Shown: one piece after another, positions 33,020 to 43,766 of the stretch
How positions within the stretch are numbered: the stretch's first letter is position 1
Layout: the number at the start of each line of letters is the position of its first letter
Assembly: GCA_019309115.1 (NCBI GenBank)
Contig: JAFDGW010000001.1
Coordinates: forward strand, 1-64,000
Reading direction: 5' to 3'
Origin: Deltaproteobacteria bacterium
Lineage (GTDB): Bacteria; Desulfobacterota; Syntrophobacteria; Syntrophobacterales; Thermodesulforhabdaceae
Length of the DNA: 64,000 nt
The notes under the pieces: model-generated
What the model saw: only the letters and a program-made list of their open reading frames with translations
Databases searched by the model: none
What the model was told of the DNA's origin: nothing
Translations under genes and position numbers: made by a program

Positions 33020-35896
33020 ATGGGATTGGTGCTGAGGTACATCGTTGCTGTTCTGTGTGCGCTTGCCTTTACGGAAGGCTTCACAGCCTCTGGTATGGAA
33101 GTTCCTAAAAAGATTACCGTTGTAATGGACGATAATTATCCTCCTTACGTATTCAGAAACGATAGAGGTCGCCTCGTCGGTATACTTCCCGAACTGTGGC
33201 ATCTCTGGGAAAAACAAATGGGCACTCACGTTGTAATAACAGCCATGGATTGGTCAGAGGCCCTGGAAATAATGAAATCCGGTGAGGCTGACGTCATTGA
33301 TACTATATTTAAAACGCCTGAGCGGGAAAAGGTCTTTGATTTCTCCAAACCTTATGCAGACATACCGGTAAGCATATTCTATCACAGGTCAATATCAATC
33401 CACGACGTATCGGATTTGAAAAACTTTGTCGTTGCCGTAAAGCAAGGAGATGCATGTGTTAACTGGCTACAGCGAACCGGAGTGCATTACCTAAACTTAC
33501 AGCCCAGTTATGCAGTCATAATGGATAAAGCTAGAGAAGGGGAAATCAAGGTGTTTTGCATGGACGATCCCCCGGCTTTTTACTACCTTACGCGTCTTGG
33601 AATTGCCGACCAATTCATGAAGGGACCAACCCTTTATGTAGGGCAATTTCATAGGGCCGTTCGCAAGGGCCATAAGCAGTTGTTGACATTCATAAGATAC
33701 GGTTTTAGCACGATCCCGGAAGCCAAAGCGAAGGCGATCTACGCAAGATGGCTCAGCACTTCTTCACCCTACTCGGTTTTCGTAAGGTACGCATTTTGGG
33801 TCATCCCATGTATTGCAGTAGTGTCGCTGATAGTCGGATTGTGGATCTTTGCTTTAAGAAGGGCGGTGGCGCAGAAAACGTCTGCTCTTCGTAAATTATT
33901 AAAAGAGGGCGCTATGAGGGAGCAGCTTTTGAGAACTACTCTCTACAGCATAGGGGAGGGAATTATAACCACCGATATAAACGGACTTGTGGACAGGATG
34001 AACAATGTTGCTGAGAATCTCACCGGCTGGAAAGAAAAGGAAGCTCGATCCAAACCGCTGGCGTCGATACTCAAGTTAGTTGATGAAAATGGAAGGGAGT
34101 TGACGGAATCTTTAATATCAAGTGCAATGAAGCAGGGAATAGTGTACAATTTTTCAGAGGCGACCTTTCTGGTTTCGGAAAAGGGAGATAAATGCGCTGT
34201 TGCGGGGAGTTTTTCTCCGGTTAGAGATGAAGAAAAAAACATTTTAGGAGTCGTTGTGGTATTTAGAGACATCACCGCGGAGTTGGAAGATCGGCAAAAA
34301 CTGGAATTTGCTTACAAACTGCTCGACCTTGCAATGGAAGGAGCTGGCTTCGCTGTGGAGAACATCAATGTACCTGAGGGTTTATGTTACAGGGATAGAA
34401 GATGGGCAGAGATGGTAGGGTTGGAGTCAGGCGGAGTTGTGCAATCTCTGAATTCGTGCATGGAGTTTGTCCATCCTGATGATAGGGAAAGGGTTTGTGC
34501 AGCTATTAAGGCCAATCTAAGAGGTGACACAGAAACGTACGATGAGGAATATCGTTTAGAGCATAAGGATGGACACTGGATTTGGGTAAAAAGTAAGGGA
34601 AGGGTGATAGAACGTGATTCCAAGGGAGATCCCAAGTGGTTTGCAAGTGTTGTCATGGATATAACAGAGCAAAAACAATCCCAGGAAAAGGTAATATCCC
34701 TAGAAAGGCAACTTAATCGTGTGGCGAAGCTGGAAGCAGTGGGCAGGTTGGCAGGGGGTATTGCCCATGACTTTAATAATATACTCCAGGTTATATTCGG
34801 ACACGCCGAACTTGCTCTTGCGGAGCTGGAACCAGACTCGCCGGCAAAATCCAGAATAACTCAGATTCTAGAAGTGGGAAGGCGAACCAGCAATACGGTT
34901 CGTCAACTTTTGGCGTTTGCGCGTAAGGAAGCAATAGAGCCGGTTAGGCTCAACATTAATGGGGTTATAGAGCAGTCCGTGAGAATCATCCACAAACTAT
35001 TAGGCGAAGACATTTCTTTGAAACTGGAACTTTGTGAAGATCTGTGGGATGTTTACATGGATCCGGGTCAGCTGGATCAAATTCTGATGAATTTACTTAT
35101 AAACGCCAGGGATGCAATCAGTGGAGTTGGTACAGTAAGCATACAGACAAGCAATGTTATAATTTCGGGTGGTTGTAACATACTTGCCGGGCATGCTCTT
35201 GTCTCACCGGGTGAATACGTGAGGCTTTCAGTGGCGGATACGGGCTGTGGCATTCCCCCTAGCGTTCTTGAACGCATTTTTGAACCATTCTTTACAACCA
35301 AGGAGCCAGGAAAAGGAACCGGACTGGGCCTCAGTGTAGTTTATGGCGTGGTTAGGCAAAATGGGGGCTGGATTGACATAAAGAGTGAGGTTGGAAAGGG
35401 CACGGAGGTGATAATCTATATTCCCAGATACACTGGAGAGGCGACAAAAAAGGATTTAGCCGCTTTCGAAAGTATTGGCGAAATTCAGGCGAATGGAAGA
35501 ATGTCAAAAACAATCATAGTTGTGGAAGACGAGGAATCTATTCTATCGGCTATGGTGGAGTTTTTAAAAAGATATGGGTACAGAGCTTATGGTTTCGGGT
35601 CGCCTAAGGACGCCATTCAATGGGTTACGGCTCATCAGAGCGAAAGGGTAGATTTGTTGATAATCGACGTTGTGTTGCCGTCTATGAGTGGGGTAAAGTT
35701 GTGGGAGGAGATCAGAACCATCATGCCAGAAGCACAATGTTTGTTTGTTACCGGATATGGTGGTGAAATTTTGGAGAAGTACGGTCTGACCGGGGAAAAT
35801 GTTAATCTACTCCGGAAGCCCTTTTCAATGAAAGATCTGGTGAATAAAATGAATTCGCTGTTGAGCATTGAACAGGGCAAAGGAAAAGCAAGATGA
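33020..35896 (+). CDS. hybrid sensor histidine kinase with periplasmic solute-binding sensor
   Basis: The 958-aa protein starts with a signal peptide ([20 protein letters not shown]), then a SBP_bac_3-type periplasmic sensor (about 35-245). A membrane segment near residue 257 ([19 protein letters not shown]) follows, then two PAS domains (about 290-420 and 430-560). The HisKA H-box [13 protein letters not shown] is near residue 580. The ATPase domain has [10 protein letters not shown] and [13 protein letters not shown]-terminal receiver domain has phospho-acceptor Asp in LIIDVVLP near residue 880. The ATG at 33020 uses GGGGGAG as ribosome binding site, making the open frame from 32999 less likely. 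Ligand unknown, perhaps an amino acid. Confidence 0.92.
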   Translation: MGLVLRYIVAVLCALAFTEGFTASGMEVPKKITVVMDDNYPPYVFRNDRGRLVGILPELWHLWEKQMGTHVVITAMDWSEALEIMKSGEADVIDTIFKTPEREKVFDFSKPYADIPVSIFYHRSISIHDVSDLKNFVVAVKQGDACVNWLQRTGVHYLNLQPSYAVIMDKAREGEIKVFCMDDPPAFYYLTRLGIADQFMKGPTLYVGQFHRAVRKGHKQLLTFIRYGFSTIPEAKAKAIYARWLSTSSPYSVFVRYAFWVIPCIAVVSLIVGLWIFALRRAVAQKTSALRKLLKEGAMREQLLRTTLYSIGEGIITTDINGLVDRMNNVAENLTGWKEKEARSKPLASILKLVDENGRELTESLISSAMKQGIVYNFSEATFLVSEKGDKCAVAGSFSPVRDEEKNILGVVVVFRDITAELEDRQKLEFAYKLLDLAMEGAGFAVENINVPEGLCYRDRRWAEMVGLESGGVVQSLNSCMEFVHPDDRERVCAAIKANLRGDTETYDEEYRLEHKDGHWIWVKSKGRVIERDSKGDPKWFASVVMDITEQKQSQEKVISLERQLNRVAKLEAVGRLAGGIAHDFNNILQVIFGHAELALAELEPDSPAKSRITQILEVGRRTSNTVRQLLAFARKEAIEPVRLNINGVIEQSVRIIHKLLGEDISLKLELCEDLWDVYMDPGQLDQILMNLLINARDAISGVGTVSIQTSNVIISGGCNILAGHALVSPGEYVRLSVADTGCGIPPSVLERIFEPFFTTKEPGKGTGLGLSVVYGVVRQNGGWIDIKSEVGKGTEVIIYIPRYTGEATKKDLAAFESIGEIQANGRMSKTIIVVEDEESILSAMVEFLKRYGYRAYGFGSPKDAIQWVTAHQSERVDLLIIDVVLPSMSGVKLWEEIRTIMPEAQCLFVTGYGGEILEKYGLTGENVNLLRKPFSMKDLVNKMNSLLSIEQGKGKAR

Positions 35897-35914
35897 AACT
35901 AAAGCCTGAAATGT

Positions 35915-36538
35915 TTAAAACAAGTTCGTAGCTCCTTTTAATGACCTGATACCGTCAATGAAAAGGATTATCCCAAGTATGCACAGAACACAGCCGAGGA
36001 GCCTGACCACAATGGAATATAGGTTTCGCCTCATGAATAGCCCTCGTGTTTTGTAAACAGACAGCGCAAGGAGAACCTTGGATCCTACCAGACAAGTATA
36101 AAAAACAACGAAGAATCCAACTACCACCGCTTTCCCCGACTTTGAAGCTTCCACAACCAGGGGACCTCCTACAGTGAACCAGAACAGGTAAGGATGTGGA
36201 TTGAGTAGGTTTACCACCGACCCCTTTACGATGGGCAATCCTGGATTTGCTTTGTTAACTTCTTCGGGGGTTGGTTTGCGAACAGTCTGAAGGCCTATTG
36301 AAAAAACCACAATCGCACCACATAAGGACAATATACCCAGGATTCCCGGAGAAGAAGCAAACCTTGTCAGAACAAAAAGGCTAAGCAAAATAATAGGAAG
36401 GTCTGTTATCAAGGGAGCTAGAGCTGTTTTAATTCCCGCTCCTAGACCATAGCGCAAGGTTTCCGTCACAACAAGGGTCAGAAGTGGTCCGGGTGATAAT
36501 CCGGCGCTGAGTCCCAGAATCAGGGCTATCAAAATCAT
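35915..36538 (-). CDS. LysE-family translocator
   Basis: The 207-aa protein is almost all membrane, with about six segments and the family opening IALILGLSAGLSPGPLLTLVV and the conserved NPHPYLFW motif near residue 110. LysE/RhtB proteins export amino acids or derivatives. It lies 26 bases after the selD stop on the same strand and may share its transcript. The substrate is unknown. Confidence 0.85.
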   Translation of the reverse strand: MILIALILGLSAGLSPGPLLTLVVTETLRYGLGAGIKTALAPLITDLPIILLSLFVLTRFASSPGILGILSLCGAIVVFSIGLQTVRKPTPEEVNKANPGLPIVKGSVVNLLNPHPYLFWFTVGGPLVVEASKSGKAVVVGFFVVFYTCLVGSKVLLALSVYKTRGLFMRRNLYSIVVRLLGCVLCILGIILFIDGIRSLKGATNLF

Positions 36539-36564
36539 AAAATGACCCCGGTTATTTTACCACG

Positions 36565-37617
36565 TCATGGGGCTATAATTACCTGAGGTTCATCGGATTT
36601 CAAAACTGTTCCGATTTCCGCAGCAAGGCTGAGCCCGAGGCCGCGGAGTTCTTCAACCATTTTAGCCGCATCTGCCGCATCTAATGCCACGAGCAGGCCA
36701 CCCGATGTTTGGGCATCGGCCAGAAGATCGACCAAGACGGGGTCCACCGACTCAGAAATTTCGACCTTACTGGAGCAAAAATCCCTGTTTGCATACGTAC
36801 CTGCAGGTACCATACCAATCGAAGCCATATCGTAAGCTCCGGGAAGCAGCGGTACCTTGCCGGCCTGAATTTCTATTTTGACCCTGCTTGCAGTTGCCAT
36901 TTCAAGTGCGTGGCCAATAAGGCCAAAGCCTGTTACGTCGGTGCAAGCGCTTACACGGTACTTTTTCATAACTTCCGCGGCTGTTTTGTTCAATGTGGCC
37001 ATCCATTCCACGGCTTCGGTGAAGTCGTCTTCGCCTATCAGTCCCCCCTTTAGTGCCGTTGCAAGTATCCCCGTTCCTATCGGTTTGGTCAGCACTAGGG
37101 CATCTCCGGGGCGCGCACTGCTATTGGTTTTTACCTCCTCCGGTCTGGCTATACCTGTTACGGCCATGCCGTATTTTATTTCCCGGTCCTCCACACTGTG
37201 CCCACCCAGCAACAAGGCTCCCGCTTCGTGCAATTTATCCAGTCCACCTTTTAATATTTCCCTCAGGTACGCCAGATCCATGGTTTTGGTGGGAAAACAA
37301 ACGATATTTAAAGCAGTTACCGGTTCTGCGCCCATGGCATATATATCGCTCAGGGCATTTGCAACTGCTATCCTCCCAAAATCGTAAGGGTCGTTTACGA
37401 TAGGGGTAAAGAAATCCACCGTTTGCACCAAAGCTATCTCATCCGTGAGTAAAAACACCCCTGCATCGTCAGAGTTTTCACGGCCGACCAAAAGCCTTGG
37501 GTCTTTTTCTAAGGAAAGCTGGCTAAGCAGGTCTTGCAGGACACCCGGTCCTATCTTTGCCGCTCAGCCCGACGCCGTCACAGTGGTTATGAGCTTGCCT
37601 CTTTGTCGGTTTTGCAT
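36565..37617 (-). CDS. selD: selenophosphate synthase, likely a selenoprotein (UGA at 37564-37566)
   Basis: The open frame from 37491 matches SelD but lacks its conserved N-terminus. Reading upstream through an in-frame TGA at 37566-37564 restores it: the protein starts at ATG 37617 with MQNRQRGKLITTVTASG, then Sec18, then AAKIGPGVLQDLL. The ASG-Sec/Cys-AAKI motif is the catalytic signature of SelD, and many anaerobes use selenocysteine at that position. Total length is 350 residues, the normal size. SelD makes selenophosphate from selenide and ATP. A stem of AGGAC/GTCCT lies 11 bases after the UGA, as in bacterial SECIS elements. YedF lies 16 bases upstream. Calling the frame from 37491 alone would miss 42 residues. 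Confidence 0.92.
37538..37552 (-). promoter_or_regulatory. putative SECIS hairpin in selD
   Basis: On the minus strand AGGAC-CGGGT-GTCCT begins 11 bases after the UGA, with GGGU in the loop. Spacing and loop resemble the bacterial SECIS element read by SelB. Confidence 0.6.
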
Positions 37618-37633
37618 AATCTTTTGGTGTCCT

Positions 37634-38245
37634 TCAGGTGATTGGTATGACTTTGTCCGCAAGCTGCAACGTTGTTACTATATCTAACATGTTCGTAGTT
37701 TCACCAATCTTCTTTTTGTCCAGAAGATTGAAAAAATCAAGACAGGTTCCGCACACCAGTATATCTACACCGGATTGTTCCAGCTTTTTCAGGGTATTGA
37801 GCACAGGTGAATCCTCGATGGTCAGTTTGACACCGCCGTTAAGAAAAACGAGCCGCCACAGCTGAGGCACCATTTCGTCCAGGGTTTTTAAAAAGTTAAG
37901 CATAAGTTTTTCGCCCAGGGCTTTGTCACCTCTGCCTAATCGGTCGGTGCCCACCAGGACAACAGTTTTGCAGGAATCTCTTTCTTCGTCGGTTATAATC
38001 TGGCAACTGTACTCGTTCACATCCTCTGAAGCATCTTTAAGAGCTGTTATAAAAATCTCATTATTCCCTTCTTTTGATGAAAATTGATAACCTGACTTTT
38101 TGAGAAAGCGACCGACATTTTCCCTGGCAGCAGGGTTATCTACGATTATAATAATTTTTTCAGGGTTCTCCTTTTCAATGACTTCCTTGGTTTTTAAAAC
38201 CGGTGCAGGGCACGCCAGCCCACGACAATCTAACTTCCTTTCCAT
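37634..38245 (-). CDS. yedF: sulfurtransferase-like selenium metabolism protein YedF
   Basis: The 203-aa protein has an N-terminal SirA/TusA domain with LDCRGLACPAP (CPxP-type cysteine near residue 12) and a C-terminal DsrE-like domain (about 100-203) with VLVCGTCLDFFNLLDKK. The fusion is typical of selenium-using bacteria and is usually next to selD, as here. I chose the ATG at 38245, since AGGGAGG precedes it and the MERKLDCRG start is the family norm. The frame opens earlier at 38341. It probably handles or delivers selenium or sulfur. Function in detail is not established. Confidence 0.88.
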   Translation of the reverse strand: MERKLDCRGLACPAPVLKTKEVIEKENPEKIIIIVDNPAARENVGRFLKKSGYQFSSKEGNNEIFITALKDASEDVNEYSCQIITDEERDSCKTVVLVGTDRLGRGDKALGEKLMLNFLKTLDEMVPQLWRLVFLNGGVKLTIEDSPVLNTLKKLEQSGVDILVCGTCLDFFNLLDKKKIGETTNMLDIVTTLQLADKVIPIT

Positions 38246-38448
38246 TTTGACCTCCCTGATGGTGTAACCACAACTGGACGATTTCATTACACGATTTGGG
38301 GATACTTTTTGAAATAGGTAATTTTTATTGGTTCTTAACATGTCTATTCATTATTTCGATTGATCAGCTTGATTGACAGCATTCTGGGTTTCCTTTAGCA
38401 TTCCAATTCGGGTTTTACGGTGTTTAATTATCTTCATGGGGAAGGACG

Positions 38449-40128
38449 ATGATAATAGGACTTGACGTGGGTGGAACCCATACCGATGTTGTCCTTGTAG
38501 ATTCTCAGGGATTGGTTAGGCAAGTCAAAGTGCCCACTGATATTGATAATCTCTTCGACAGTGTACTCGGGGGGCTAGACGAAGTTTCGAAGAATATTGA
38601 TGTTTCTAGGGTTTCCAGGGTAGTTTTAAGTACCACGCTTACGACGAACGCCATAGCTTCAGGGCACCTCGATCCCGTGGGTATGATTGTGTCGTCGGGG
38701 CCAGGACTGAATCCTGAAATTTTCCGAACGGGGAAGCATTATTATTGTGTGCAGGGTTCAATAGATCATAGGGGGCGCGAAGTCCAACCGATAGAACCCA
38801 CTGAAATTGAAGCTATTGCTTCTCACCTTAGGGCCGATGGCATCGAAGCTGTTGGTGTGGTCGGAAAGTTTTCGGTGCGAAACCCCTGTCATGAAAATAA
38901 AATTGTTAAAATTCTCGGTAAGAGTTTCAATTACATACTGGCAGGACACAGGGTGTCGGGTAATCTGAATTTTCCCCGGAGAATTGCAACTGTCTATCTC
39001 AATGCTGCTGTTTATTCAATTTACAAAAATTTTTTCGACGCCGTTTCAAATGCCTTGAGGGCAAAAGGATTTGTTGCTCCGATCTTGATTCTCAAAGCCG
39101 ACGGTGGAACGGTGTCTCTTGATGCGTCCCTCCAGTACCCGGGGCAAACAATACTTTCCGGCCCCGCTGCCAGCATTATGGGGGCTGTTCCTTATGCGTC
39201 CGAAAATGGCGAAAGCATCGTTATGGATATTGGTGGAACCACCACGGACATAGCGGTTCTGGTGAAGCAGGTTCCGCTTTTGGAACCGCTGGGAATCGAA
39301 ATAGGCCAGTACAAAACTCTCATAAGAGCTTTGAAAACCATTTCAATTCCCCTGGGAGGGGATAGCGTAATTAAAGTCAAGGATGGAGTTCTCGACATCG
39401 GTCCTGAGCGAGTGGGCCCTGCCATGGCCTTTGGGGGTTCGGAGCCAACTCCTACCGACGCTTTGGTGTTTTTGAAAAAGATGGAAAGTGGGAATTTTCA
39501 GAAAGCCAAGATGGCCATGGAAAAGGTAGGCGGCTTGCTTGGGTGTTCACCTGCCGATGCGGCTGAGCGAATTTTTTCTGAGTTTTGCCATCGCTTGACA
39601 GTGGTTGCAAAGGATATGGTGACTTCGATCAATCAGAAGCCCGTTTATACGGTTCATGAGTTTTTGGAAAGTTACCAGGTTAGCCCAACGGAGTTGCTTG
39701 TACTGGGAGGCCCTGCTTCCTGTTTTGCCAGCAAGCTTTCGGAAGTTTCGTCTCTTCCAGTGCGGGTAGTTCCCAATGCCAGGGTGGCAAACGCATTAGG
39801 TGCTGCACTTGCCCGGACAACCTGTGAAATAACTCTCTTTGTGGACACCGAGCGCAGGGTGGCCTCAGCGCCTGAAGAAAGTTTTTACAAACCCGTTGAT
39901 GATAGGTTTTCCGTCAAAGATGCAAGGGAACTGGCCTTTTCCCTGCTCAGGACCAAAGCGCTTCAGTCCGGTGCCAAGATGGAAGACATTGATATGGAGG
40001 TTACTGAAGAGCTTCAATTTAACATGGTAAGAGGGTTTTATACTACCGGTCGAAATATTCGCGTAAAAGTTCAGGTAAAACCCGGCTTGATTTCCGAATA
40101 CAAGCAAATTACCAGTACCGAAGCATAG
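38449..40128 (+). CDS. hydantoinase/oxoprolinase family protein (HyuA-like)
   Basis: The 559-aa protein has two actin-like ATPase phosphate loops, GLDVGGTHTDVVLVD at the N-terminus and MDIGGTTTDIAVL near residue 260. This is as in N-methylhydantoinase A and 5-oxoprolinase, which hydrolyse cyclic amides with ATP. GGGGAAGG precedes the ATG. It is shorter than typical HyuA (about 680 aa) and lacks most of the C-terminal domain. No HyuB partner follows. Instead a histone-deacetylase-like gene starts nine bases later, a pairing that suggests a common substrate. Confidence 0.82.
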   Translation: MIIGLDVGGTHTDVVLVDSQGLVRQVKVPTDIDNLFDSVLGGLDEVSKNIDVSRVSRVVLSTTLTTNAIASGHLDPVGMIVSSGPGLNPEIFRTGKHYYCVQGSIDHRGREVQPIEPTEIEAIASHLRADGIEAVGVVGKFSVRNPCHENKIVKILGKSFNYILAGHRVSGNLNFPRRIATVYLNAAVYSIYKNFFDAVSNALRAKGFVAPILILKADGGTVSLDASLQYPGQTILSGPAASIMGAVPYASENGESIVMDIGGTTTDIAVLVKQVPLLEPLGIEIGQYKTLIRALKTISIPLGGDSVIKVKDGVLDIGPERVGPAMAFGGSEPTPTDALVFLKKMESGNFQKAKMAMEKVGGLLGCSPADAAERIFSEFCHRLTVVAKDMVTSINQKPVYTVHEFLESYQVSPTELLVLGGPASCFASKLSEVSSLPVRVVPNARVANALGAALARTTCEITLFVDTERRVASAPEESFYKPVDDRFSVKDARELAFSLLRTKALQSGAKMEDIDMEVTEELQFNMVRGFYTTGRNIRVKVQVKPGLISEYKQITSTEA

Positions 40129-40137
40129 GGGGGTTGA

Positions 40138-41457
40138 ATGATTAAAGCTGCAAATAAAACAGGACTCGTGTTTTTCCCGGCTTTTGATTGGGCCATATCC
40201 CCCACGCATCCCGAGCGTGAAGAACGACTGCTTTACACGCAGGATCAGGTTTTTGAAGAGGGTCTTCTTGACGTGGACGGGATAGTGGAATTCAAGCCTG
40301 ATATGATAAATCGAGACGATATAAGGCGTGTTCATTTTTGCGTACCCGATGAATGGGCCGTGACCACTGAATCCCATCTCCTGAGTGCCGGTGGAGCAAA
40401 GGCTGTAGGATCTGCCGTTCTCGAAAAAAAGGTGCAAAAGGGATTTGCGCTTGTTCGTCCACCTGGTCATCATGCAATGAGGGTTGTGCACGGAGCGAGA
40501 GGGTTTTGTAACATAAACATAGAAGCCATTATGATCGAATATTTACGAGATGCCTACGGGGTGGACAGGGTGGCTATAGTTGATACAGATTGCCACCATG
40601 GAGATGGAACTCAGGACATATACTGGAACGACCCAGATACACTTTTCTTATCCCTTCACCAGGATGGTAGGACACTATATCCTGGTTCCGGGTTTCCTCA
40701 TGAATTGGGAGGACCAACCGCCTTCGGAACAACCATAAACGTCCCATTGCCACCGCAGACATCTGAAGAGGGATTTCTGTATGTACTTGAAAATGTGATT
40801 ATTCCAGTGCTTGAAGATTTCAAGCCGGAACTGGTAATAAACTCGGCCGGTCAGGATAATCACTATACCGACCCGATTACCAATATGAGATTTTCTGCTC
40901 AGGGCTACGCAAAACTAACAGAGAAATTATCTCCTGACATAGCGGTTCTGGAAGGGGGCTATTCCATCGAAGGAGCATTGCCTTATGTGAATGTGGGTAT
41001 TATTTTGGCGCTGGCAGGAATGGATTACTCGACGGTAAGAGAACCGGACTATGATTTTGAGAAGCTCCGCCAGTCGTCGGCGATAACCGATCACATTCGC
41101 AAGGTTTGTGACCGAGTTATGGATTACTGGCAGGAGGCTCCTTCGCTTCGCGAACAGATGCTTGATAGTGGTGGTATAACGGAGCGAGAAAGAACAATTT
41201 ATTATGATACAGACAACATTCTTGAAAATCAAAAAGAAAAAATCGTCGTGTGTAGAGATTGTCCAGGGGTGTGGAGCGTAGAATCCTGGACGGACAGGGG
41301 AAAGCGGATTTATGCTGTTCATATTCCGAGAAAAGCTTGTGAAAAGTGCGTTGACATCGGCATGGAATGGTATGAAAAGACCCCATTCCGCCACTTTGAT
41401 ATAATTTTCCTTCAGGATAGAAAAAATAAAGTGTTTAAGTCACGCAGGCCTTCCTGA
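40138..41457 (+). CDS. histone-deacetylase-like amidohydrolase with cysteine-rich tail
   Basis: The 439-aa protein has the zinc-hydrolase core of the arginase/deacetylase fold: RPPGHHAM (near residue 115), ARGFCNINIEAI, DTDCHHGDGTQDIY and SAGQDNHYTDP. Bacterial members deacetylate acetylpolyamines or act on acetoin-linked and other amide substrates. A C-terminal extension from about residue 365 contains two CxxC pairs (Cys372/375 and Cys401/404), perhaps a structural zinc site. That is unusual for the family as I know it. It lies nine bases after the HyuA-like gene and three bases before rlmN on the same strand. Confidence 0.88.
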   Translation: MIKAANKTGLVFFPAFDWAISPTHPEREERLLYTQDQVFEEGLLDVDGIVEFKPDMINRDDIRRVHFCVPDEWAVTTESHLLSAGGAKAVGSAVLEKKVQKGFALVRPPGHHAMRVVHGARGFCNINIEAIMIEYLRDAYGVDRVAIVDTDCHHGDGTQDIYWNDPDTLFLSLHQDGRTLYPGSGFPHELGGPTAFGTTINVPLPPQTSEEGFLYVLENVIIPVLEDFKPELVINSAGQDNHYTDPITNMRFSAQGYAKLTEKLSPDIAVLEGGYSIEGALPYVNVGIILALAGMDYSTVREPDYDFEKLRQSSAITDHIRKVCDRVMDYWQEAPSLREQMLDSGGITERERTIYYDTDNILENQKEKIVVCRDCPGVWSVESWTDRGKRIYAVHIPRKACEKCVDIGMEWYEKTPFRHFDIIFLQDRKNKVFKSRRPS

Positions 41458-41460
41458 AGT

Positions 41461-42519
41461 ATGAGAGATGGACGGTATCACATACGGAATTTCACTTTGC
41501 CTGAGCTGGAAGAGTGGGTGCAAAGGCTCGGAGAGAAGCGCTATCGAGCTAGGCAGATTTTCCAGCATCTTTATGTGCGAAATGTGTCATCCTGGGATGC
41601 TTGCACCGATTTGAGTAAATCTTTTCGTGCCAAACTGGAAGCTATTACTATCTTTGACGCTTTGGTTTTAAAGAAAGAATTTTGCTCTTCCGATGGCACT
41701 CGCAGGTTTGTTTTTGAGTTAAGAGATGGCTATCAAATAGAATCGGTTTTCATCCCTGATCCCCCCAGGTATACTCTCTGTGTGTCTTCACAAGTTGGTT
41801 GTCCCCTGGGTTGTGCCTTTTGCTATACCGGATCGCTAGGCTATCGCAGAAATCTTACAGCGGGCGAAATCATAGAACAGTACAGCCAGGTACGGCGGGC
41901 CTTGGGCAGCAAGCCGAGGATAACAAACATAGTTTTTATGGGAATGGGGGAACCCTTACTTAATGAGAAGGAACTCTACAGGTCGCTTGCCATTTTCCTT
42001 GATTCTCGGGGCGTTTCTTTTTCTCATCGGCGAATTACCGTCTCCACCGTTGGAATAATTCCTGCCATGCGCCGACTGGGGGAGAGTTATCCCGTCAATC
42101 TGGCGGTAAGTCTTCATGCACCAACGGACGAGCTGAGAAACGAGCTCGTGCCGATTAACAAAAGGTATCCCCTCTCTGAGTTGATACGGGCATGTCGGGA
42201 ATATCCGCTACCTCGCAGAAAGCGGATAACCTTTGAATACGTTTTGCTGAAAGGAGTGAATGATAGTGAATTTCACGCCCGAAAGCTGGTTTCACTTCTC
42301 GCTCCAATTCGCTGTAAGGTAAACCTGATACCGTTCAATCCCTTTCCGGGAAGTTCCTTCGAGCGACCGTCTGAGGAAAGGATCCTGGCATTTCAGAGGG
42401 TGCTCTTGGATTGCAACATCACGACTACCATACGAACAAGCAGAGGGCTTGACATCCTGGCTGCTTGTGGCCAATTAGCGGGGAATCTTGATGCTAGGGA
42501 GGATTTGAGACAATGGTAG
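41461..42519 (+). CDS. rlmN: 23S rRNA/tRNA adenine C2-methyltransferase RlmN
   Basis: The 352-aa radical SAM protein has the CPLGCAFC motif (Cys-x3-Cys-x2-Cys) near residue 120. It also has the RlmN signatures GMGEPLLN and ISTVGIIP-like ([28 protein letters not shown]). It methylates A2503 of 23S rRNA and A37 of some tRNAs, using a methylated cysteine, probably the one in [10 protein letters not shown] near the C-terminus. It overlaps hisI by seven bases. Confidence 0.95.
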   Translation: MRDGRYHIRNFTLPELEEWVQRLGEKRYRARQIFQHLYVRNVSSWDACTDLSKSFRAKLEAITIFDALVLKKEFCSSDGTRRFVFELRDGYQIESVFIPDPPRYTLCVSSQVGCPLGCAFCYTGSLGYRRNLTAGEIIEQYSQVRRALGSKPRITNIVFMGMGEPLLNEKELYRSLAIFLDSRGVSFSHRRITVSTVGIIPAMRRLGESYPVNLAVSLHAPTDELRNELVPINKRYPLSELIRACREYPLPRRKRITFEYVLLKGVNDSEFHARKLVSLLAPIRCKVNLIPFNPFPGSSFERPSEERILAFQRVLLDCNITTTIRTSRGLDILAACGQLAGNLDAREDLRQW

Positions 42520-42893
42520 AACCCAATTTTGAGAAGGGTAGGGGACTTTTACCCGTTATCGTTCAAGATGCCGAGACCAATAGGGTGTTGATGCTTGCTT
42601 ATATGAACAGGGAAGCATGGCAAAAAACGGTTGAAACCAGGAAGGCTCACTTCTGGAGCAGGAGCAGGGGAAAAATCTGGCTTAAAGGGGAAACTTCAGG
42701 TAATGTTCAGGAAGTGCGTGATATTTATGTAGATTGTGATATGGACACTATTCTAATCAAGGTTTATCAACATGGCGGTGCTGCGTGTCACGAAGGCTAC
42801 GAAAGCTGTTTTTACCGACGTTTAGGCGATTCCGGTGATTGGGTAGTGGAGGAAAACAGGAAATTTGATCCTAGGGAGGTTTACCAAAAGTGA
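42513..42893 (+). CDS. hisI: phosphoribosyl-AMP cyclohydrolase
   Basis: The 126-aa protein has the HisI core, with [37 protein letters not shown] and the zinc cysteines in [13 protein letters not shown]. It opens the ring of phosphoribosyl-AMP in histidine synthesis. It is the monofunctional form, without the HisE pyrophosphohydrolase domain. It overlaps rlmN at its 5' end and hisG at its 3' end (GTGA), so the three genes are coupled. Confidence 0.95.
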   Translation: MVEPNFEKGRGLLPVIVQDAETNRVLMLAYMNREAWQKTVETRKAHFWSRSRGKIWLKGETSGNVQEVRDIYVDCDMDTILIKVYQHGGAACHEGYESCFYRRLGDSGDWVVEENRKFDPREVYQK

Positions 42894-43762
42894 AGCAGCT
42901 GGTTTTGGGTATACCTAAAGGGAGTCTTCAGGATGCTACGGTTCGCCTATTCCAGAGGTCAGGCTGGAACATTACCATTTCGCACCGCAGCTATTTCCCT
43001 GAAATAAACGATGCCGAGATAAGCTGTGCTATTTGTCGTGCTCAGGAAATGTCCAGATATGTGGAAAACGGAACTTTTGACGCGGGTATAACCGGAAAAG
43101 ACTGGATACTGGAAAACGATTCCGACGTGGTGGTCGTGGCAGATCTCGTCTATTCGAAGGTCTCTAATCGCCCAACTCGATGGGTTCTGGCCGTTCCTTT
43201 TGACTCGCCGATCAGGGACGTCAAAGACCTTGAGGGCAAGAAAGTGGCCACTGAGTTGGTTGGGTTCGCGAAGAGGTACTTCGAAAAAGAGGGAATTCAT
43301 GTTGACGTGGAATTTTCGTGGGGCGCTACAGAAGCAAAGGTTATTGCGGGGTTGTGTGATGCAATAGTTGAGGTTACCGAGACGGGATCAACAATGAGGG
43401 CAAATGGCTTGAGAATTGTTAAAGAGCTTATGACTTCCTATCCTCAGCTTATTGCCAACAAACATGCCTGGCAGGACTCCTGGAAGCGCGAAAAGATCGA
43501 GCAGATTTCGCTTTTGCTCCAGGGTGCGTTGCGGGCTGAAGACCTGGTTGGTTTGAAAATGAACGTTCCCGAGGATAGGATAAACGACGTGATGGAGATA
43601 CTTCCCAGTTTGAATTCCCCCACGATAGCACACCTTTATCAGAGTTCGTGGCTTTCCGTGGAAGTTGTGGTTTCCAAAAAGGTGGTGCGTGAGTTAGTTC
43701 CCCAGCTGATTAAACGGGGAGCAGAAGGAATTATTGAATATTCCCTGAACAAGGTGATTTAA
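42890..43762 (+). CDS. hisG: ATP phosphoribosyltransferase, long form
   Basis: The 290-aa protein has the HisG catalytic domain ([50 protein letters not shown]) and the C-terminal regulatory HisG_C domain that binds histidine, so it needs no HisZ. It begins histidine synthesis by joining ATP and PRPP. Translation starts at GTG 42890 behind an AGGGAGG site and overlaps the hisI stop. Only two his genes lie here, the rest must be elsewhere. Confidence 0.95.
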   Translation: MKQLVLGIPKGSLQDATVRLFQRSGWNITISHRSYFPEINDAEISCAICRAQEMSRYVENGTFDAGITGKDWILENDSDVVVVADLVYSKVSNRPTRWVLAVPFDSPIRDVKDLEGKKVATELVGFAKRYFEKEGIHVDVEFSWGATEAKVIAGLCDAIVEVTETGSTMRANGLRIVKELMTSYPQLIANKHAWQDSWKREKIEQISLLLQGALRAEDLVGLKMNVPEDRINDVMEILPSLNSPTIAHLYQSSWLSVEVVVSKKVVRELVPQLIKRGAEGIIEYSLNKVI

Positions 43763-43766
43763 GTTT

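Noticed and set aside
37492-37617. selD as a gene disrupted by a nonsense mutation
   Set aside because: The stop is a TGA exactly at the catalytic Cys/Sec position of SelD, the reading frame is intact on both sides and a SECIS-like stem follows. Selenocysteine is the simpler reading.
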